From an uncultured Clostridium sp. (lineage in GTDB: Bacteria; Bacillota; Clostridia; Lachnospirales; Lachnospiraceae), in NCBI RefSeq assembly GCF_900547735.1, contig NZ_URHZ01000024.1, positions 1-64,000 on the forward strand: 64,000 nucleotides of DNA, read 5' to 3'. Shown here one piece after another: positions 60,375 through 64,000 of this stretch; position 1 is the first letter of the stretch, and each line of letters starts with the position of its first letter. Under the pieces are notes generated by a model. The model saw only the letters and a list, made by a program, of their open reading frames with translations. It did no database searches and was not told the origin of the DNA. The position numbers were made by a program, and so were the translations under genes.

Positions 60375-62429
60375 AACGGTTTCGTCCATCGCACGGAGCC
60401 TGCGCCATAAAGTTGTGGTGCTGATCCCAAGTTCGCCTGCCGTTTTCTTCCTGTTTCCATGATTGTGTTCCAGAGTGAGCCGGATTTTTGTATCGGAAAT
60501 GTAGGCTCTGTCTGAAACGGCCGGTTTAACGGCAGCCGGTTCAAAAACAACCGGTTTAAAGACAGCCGGTCCAAAAATGGCCGGTTCAAAAACAGGGGGT
60601 TCTGAAATGACCGGTCTTAAAACGGACGGTTTCGAAACCGCCATGGAAATACCCTCCAGTTCGATTTCCAGCGCCTCGCGGACGGTTCTCCGGTCAATAC
60701 GGTTACTGTCCGAAAGCAGGGAGAGGCGTTCCACAAAATTCCGAATCTCTCTTACGTTGCCGGGCCACGAATAAGATTCACATTCCCGCATGGCATCCGG
60801 TTCCAGTATCTTTCCGCCTTCTCCGGATTGACGGAGAAAAAAGTTCAGAAGTGCGGGGAGGTCCTCCCTTCTTTCCCGTATAGGAGGAATCCGGAGGGTG
60901 AGCACGTTTAACCGGTAATATAAATCTTCACGGAATTTTCCTTCCAGGACCTGGCTGTACAGATTGCGGTTCGTGGCCGCGATGATACGCACATCCACAG
61001 AGGTCACCCGGTCGTCCCCAATGCGCACGATTTCTTTTTCCTGAAGGACACGCAGAAGACGGACCTGCATCTGAAGCGGCAGCTCCCCGATCTCGTCCAA
61101 AAACAGGGTGCCTCTGTGGGCCAGCTCAAAAATACCTGCCTTTCCCTCGGCCTTTGCGCCGGTAAAGGCGCCCCTTACATAGCCGAACAGCTCGCTTTCC
61201 AGAAGATTTTCCGGCAGGGCTCCGCAGTTGATGGCCACAAACGGGTAATTTCTGCGGGGACTTTCATTGTGGATGCTCTGGGCAAACAGTTCTTTGCCTG
61301 TTCCTGATTCCCCATAAAGAATTACCGTGCTTTCCACCGCTGCGTAGCGGGCCGCTTTTTTCTTTAAATCATCCATGCAGGCGCCGGAGGACTGAATATC
61401 ATGAAAGGTGTTTTTGGCAATATACCCCTTTTTCCGGATATCAAGCTGAATTTCCCGTTCCATGGCCCTTACCACGGCGGAGGGATAGAAGATAAAATTA
61501 TAGCGCGGCCGGCGGCCGGAATGGGAGATGTGAAGATTCAGCATCAGCGTCTTTTTTTCTACCGTACAGACAAGACGGGAAAGTTCACGATTCTGCTCCA
61601 TGGCCCCGGAGACGGCCTCCAGAGGAAAAAGCTCCTTAATATTTCTTTTATCAACATGCGGGATTCCTTTAAAAATCTGCCTGGCCGCATCGTTAATTTC
61701 ATAGATTTCCCCCTTGTCATTTGTAACGATAATCCCCTCGTCCAGTTCGCGGAAGATCGTTCGCAGGCTCTTCAGGTTTTCCTGATCCTGTTCAAACATT
61801 CTTGCGTGATGCAGGACTTCGTGAACGGACTGGAGCAGGTTTGCCTTGCTGAAACTGATAAATTCCGCTTCCAGTCCCTCCTCCAGCGTAATATCATAGA
61901 CCATGCCGACGCCTACAACCCGTTCATAACCCTCTGATTTAAGCTGCCGGATCGCTTGACGTGTCTTCAGTTCCCTGTCGCGTGTCCCCTCACCCGGTTC
62001 CGGTTCTATCAGGCAGAGTCTGACATAGTCCTTGAGTTCCTTCCAGTATTCCAGTTCCAGAGGTTTCAGCGGTCCCCAGTAAACCATAGCCGTCATCCTG
62101 TTCTGCCGCGTGGAATTTTTAATGGAGACATAGAAATCATAGAAGCTCCGCCTGATCTCCACAAGCGGAATCTGAAGCCGCCCGTTGATCAGTTGAAACA
62201 AACGGCTGCCCAGAAGCACCAGTGAGACATCGTGCTCCCGGATATAGCCGCTGATATGTTCCACCAGGCTTTCCTCGGAACCGACGCTGCAGGAGCAGAG
62301 TTCGCAGTTGATTCCATACTTGTTGAAATAGTCTGCCAGTTCACGGTAAACACTGTCCACCAGGTGGTTGCCGATATAGACAATCAGTATTTTTTTCATA
62401 ACGCCGTTCTTTTCGGTCTGATTTAACAT
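60372..62429 (-). CDS. Sigma-54-dependent activator with PrpR-type N-terminal sensor
   Basis: 685 residues. The N-terminal domain (about 11-200: MKKILIVYIGNHLVDSVYREL, VLLGSRLFQLINGRLQIPLVEI) is the PrpR_N ligand sensor seen in propionate and related regulators. A PAS domain (about 230-330: DEGIIVTNDKGEIYEINDAAR) follows. The AAA+ domain has GESGTGKE, the GAFTGA loop and LFLDEIGELPLQ. The linker at about 600-640 is a 5-residue Pro repeat, and the HTH is NRKKTAGELGISTTTLWRRL. Starts at ATG 62429 or ATG 62399 are both possible; neither has a strong ribosome site. It controls the esterase-transporter operon just downstream. Confidence 0.94.
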   Translation of the reverse strand: MLNQTEKNGVMKKILIVYIGNHLVDSVYRELADYFNKYGINCELCSCSVGSEESLVEHISGYIREHDVSLVLLGSRLFQLINGRLQIPLVEIRRSFYDFYVSIKNSTRQNRMTAMVYWGPLKPLELEYWKELKDYVRLCLIEPEPGEGTRDRELKTRQAIRQLKSEGYERVVGVGMVYDITLEEGLEAEFISFSKANLLQSVHEVLHHARMFEQDQENLKSLRTIFRELDEGIIVTNDKGEIYEINDAARQIFKGIPHVDKRNIKELFPLEAVSGAMEQNRELSRLVCTVEKKTLMLNLHISHSGRRPRYNFIFYPSAVVRAMEREIQLDIRKKGYIAKNTFHDIQSSGACMDDLKKKAARYAAVESTVILYGESGTGKELFAQSIHNESPRRNYPFVAINCGALPENLLESELFGYVRGAFTGAKAEGKAGIFELAHRGTLFLDEIGELPLQMQVRLLRVLQEKEIVRIGDDRVTSVDVRIIAATNRNLYSQVLEGKFREDLYYRLNVLTLRIPPIRERREDLPALLNFFLRQSGEGGKILEPDAMRECESYSWPGNVREIRNFVERLSLLSDSNRIDRRTVREALEIELEGISMAVSKPSVLRPVISEPPVFEPAIFGPAVFKPVVFEPAAVKPAVSDRAYISDTKIRLTLEHNHGNRKKTAGELGISTTTLWRRLRAMDETV
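60516..60645. repeat. 15-bp tandem repeat in the regulator linker
   Basis: CCGGTT-like words recur every 15 bp from 60521 to about 60641 (eight units). They encode SVLRP-VISEP-PVFEP-AIFGP-AVFKP-VVFEP-AAVKP between the AAA+ and HTH domains. Unit changes keep the frame. Confidence 0.85.
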
Positions 62430-62478
62430 GGTATATCACATTTCCCTTCACGGTTCCTGCCGTCTGGATGTTTTTCTT

Positions 62479-62505
62479 CTAGAGCAATTTTCAAACACGT
62501 TATAG
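62479..62505. mobile_element. Collapsed remnant of the MITE-like element
   Basis: CTAGA followed by GCAATTTTCAAACACG and TTATAG matches both ends of the element at 25240-25405 with the middle removed. It lies 50 bp upstream of the PrpR-type regulator start. Confidence 0.75.
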
Positions 62506-62599
62506 TCCTGTATGGAGTCATTATAGCAAAAACGGACAGCAGTGTCATGCGATAAGTTTCAGCAGACGGTCCGGCCGGAATACGGAACCGGCCGGAAAC

Positions 62600-63064
62600 T
62601 TAATTTAATATGCAGATCATCAGATTGAGATAAGCGGCAAAGAGGCACCATACCAGATACGGAATCTGGAGGAATGCCGCCAGAGGGCTGATTTGCCGGA
62701 ACTGCTTTATCATGAGTATAATGATTAAAATCATGACCGCCAGCCACAAAAATGCAGGCAGACAGAGGGACCATCGAAAGAAAATAATACTCCAGAAGAA
62801 GTTAAAAAACAGTTGGAGCCGGTACAACCTGAGCGCCGTTTCTTTTTTGGGGCTGTGGGATTCATAAATAATAAATGCAGAGATTCCCATCAGGATGTAC
62901 AGGATAGTCCATACAATGGGAAATACAAAGGATGGGGGACTCAGAGCAGGCTTATTGAACGAAGAATATCCGGATACATTACCGCTCAAAAGCGAGGACA
63001 GCGAGCCGGCTGCCAGAGGAATCAGAATAGAAATAATCAGAGTGCTTTTATTCTTTATTTTCAT
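62600..63064 (-). CDS. tspO: TspO/MBR family protein
   Basis: 154 residues, five membrane helices. Family blocks are SSFNKPALSPPSFVFPIVWTILYILMGISAF and LQLFFNFFWSIIFF with the conserved Trp and aromatic residues, then a last helix AAFLQIPYLVWCLFAAYLNLMI. TspO proteins bind porphyrins, cholesterol-like lipids and other ligands in the membrane; the role in anaerobes is unclear. ATG 63064 is used; an in-frame ATG at 63073 is possible. Neither has a good ribosome site. Not clearly linked to its neighbours. Confidence 0.93.
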   Translation of the reverse strand: MKIKNKSTLIISILIPLAAGSLSSLLSGNVSGYSSFNKPALSPPSFVFPIVWTILYILMGISAFIIYESHSPKKETALRLYRLQLFFNFFWSIIFFRWSLCLPAFLWLAVMILIIILMIKQFRQISPLAAFLQIPYLVWCLFAAYLNLMICILN

Positions 63065-63199
63065 AGAATACATTCCACGGTATTTTTAATAAAGATATGA
63101 AATACGGTCCGTAAATATGAGATGAAGCAGACAAAAGGATTATTATAGGGCCGCGCCCGGCGCAAGAGTCCCGCCGGATTTTTCAGTACTGATCAGGAA

Positions 63200-63226
63200 C
63201 GGCCTGTACGCTTTGCGCACAGGCCG
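63200..63226. terminator. Hairpin after the GPH transporter gene
   Basis: CGGCCTGT/ACAGGCCG with an 11-nt loop containing CGC/GCG, 12 bp after the transporter stop on the minus strand. The T-run is poor, so termination may be weak. Confidence 0.55.
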
Positions 63227-63237
63227 CATCTCAATAC

Positions 63238-64000
63238 TTACCGTTTTCCGCGGATTTCCTTCAGCTTTGCCCTCATCTCACGTCCATATGCGGGTGTGAT
63301 TGGATAAAATTTCAGGATAACGAGCGCTGCGGCAAGAAGAATGAACGGAGTTACAATCTTAATGTTGACGATCGTGTTTACAATGTGAGGAGTAATCTCT
63401 TTATTTGCCGCATATCCGGCCAGTCCCATCAGTCCACCTACGATCAGGGTGGAGAAGGAGGAGAAAAACTTCTTCATAAAAGTGATGATGGCGTTGATGA
63501 ACCCGGCCTGGCAGGAACCGAATTTTAATTCCGTATAGTCCGTGCAGTCGGGAATCATGGACAGGCAGGCAACGTTTGCAATGGTGAAACCGGCGCCGGA
63601 TATAAACGTCATGAGAATGACCTCCAGCGCAGATGCATTTTCACGGAGAAAGAACAGGCAAAGACCCGTAAAAACGTTCAGCAGCATCCCGAATTTCAGG
63701 GTTTTGATTTTGCCCAGCTTTTTCAGAATCATAGGCATCATAGGGATAAATATGATACTTCTCGCCATGGCCAGAATGGACTGTACGGAGAGAACGCCGA
63801 TATTTTTAACGACATATTTTAAGTAATACAGCGATATTGCCGAGTTAACTGCGTTGGAAAGCGTAACAAGCCCTAATAAGAAGGCACAGCAGATAACGGC
63901 CCTGTTTTTCAGCACAACGTTGAGCTGGCTCTTAAAATGAATTTTTTCCGGGGTTTTAATCGAATTATAATAGTCCTTCTTTTTTGCTCCGTTTGCGGAA
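63238..64000 (-). CDS. GPH-family (MelB-like) sodium:sugar transporter, 5' end outside window
   Basis: At least 254 residues of the C-terminal half of a glycoside-pentoside-hexuronide symporter. The reading frame continues past a GTG at 63915 to the window edge; the upstream part (KKKDYYNSIKTPEKIHFKSQ, then LNVVLKNRAVI) is the typical cytosolic middle loop. About six helices follow, with NSAISLYYLKYVVKN and SMIPDCTDYTELKFG, the latter being the family block near helix 10. It imports a sugar or uronic acid glycoside; the substrate is unknown. Confidence 0.88.
   Translation of the reverse strand, partial: SANGAKKKDYYNSIKTPEKIHFKSQLNVVLKNRAVICCAFLLGLVTLSNAVNSAISLYYLKYVVKNIGVLSVQSILAMARSIIFIPMMPMILKKLGKIKTLKFGMLLNVFTGLCLFFLRENASALEVILMTFISGAGFTIANVACLSMIPDCTDYTELKFGSCQAGFINAIITFMKKFFSSFSTLIVGGLMGLAGYAANKEITPHIVNTIVNIKIVTPFILLAAALVILKFYPITPAYGREMRAKLKEIRGKR

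Overview
The window looks like the chromosome of a gut-type anaerobic Lachnospiraceae member related to Clostridium symbiosum, Enterocloster or Lachnoclostridium. The reasons are roughly 50% GC, strong AGGAGG ribosome-binding sites with frequent TTG and GTG starts, the clostridial order relA - metallo-hydrolase - hemZ - hisS - aspS, a fused SecDF, MscL with a zinc-ribbon tail, and many TRAP, sodium-symporter and peptide-ABC systems. The species is an inference; nothing here names it.

Layout. 1-9.5 kb holds a dispersed repeat, a hydroxyacid dehydrogenase, then the housekeeping block (RelA/SpoT, MBL hydrolase, HemZ, HisS, AspS). 9.6-12.3 kb has a small membrane protein, a methyltransferase and an RpiR regulator. 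12.4-12.7 kb is an unusual run of seven consecutive hairpins. 12.7-14.7 kb is a PspA/TPM-like envelope pair. 15.3-18.2 kb is a DctPQM TRAP transporter, and 18.7-24.1 kb is a catabolic operon (HisD-like dehydrogenase, SDR, zinc alcohol dehydrogenase, an unlisted 38-residue membrane protein, a sodium:solute symporter and an unknown protein). 24.2-28.3 kb is a scrap zone with a MerR regulator, a 166-bp MITE-like palindrome, MscL, and remnants of UvrA-like, MATE and AraC/GyrI genes. 28.4-39.8 kb is a self-contained sigma-54 regulon: a kinase with its own solute-binding sensor domain, an NtrC-type activator, a canonical -24/-12 promoter, a Dpp/Opp ABC transporter, an M20 amidohydrolase and two small proteins that may be a split cucumopine-synthase-like enzyme. 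40-54.5 kb has a GNAT gene between inverted repeat copies, an OmpR-type two-component system, GlgX, SecDF, an NlpC/P60 hydrolase, an Asn/Ser/Gln-rich protein, a rhodanese, an RNA methyltransferase, a papain-like protease, RdgB and a phosphodiesterase. Two tRNA genes (Pro, Gly) follow. 55-64 kb, all on the minus strand, is a second sigma-54 regulon (PrpR-type activator controlling esterase - SLC13-like permease - MFS - esterase), then TspO and a partial GPH-family transporter cut by the window edge.

The main functional theme is inducible uptake and catabolism of small organic substrates. Two separate sigma-54 activators each sit directly upstream of a transporter/hydrolase operon, and the two promoters share the same 21-bp core including the spacer. 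A second theme is non-coding structure: a MITE-like element with a collapsed copy 37 kb away, a three-copy dispersed repeat, a hairpin array, 15-bp coding minisatellites in two genes, and several phased or tandem non-coding repeats.
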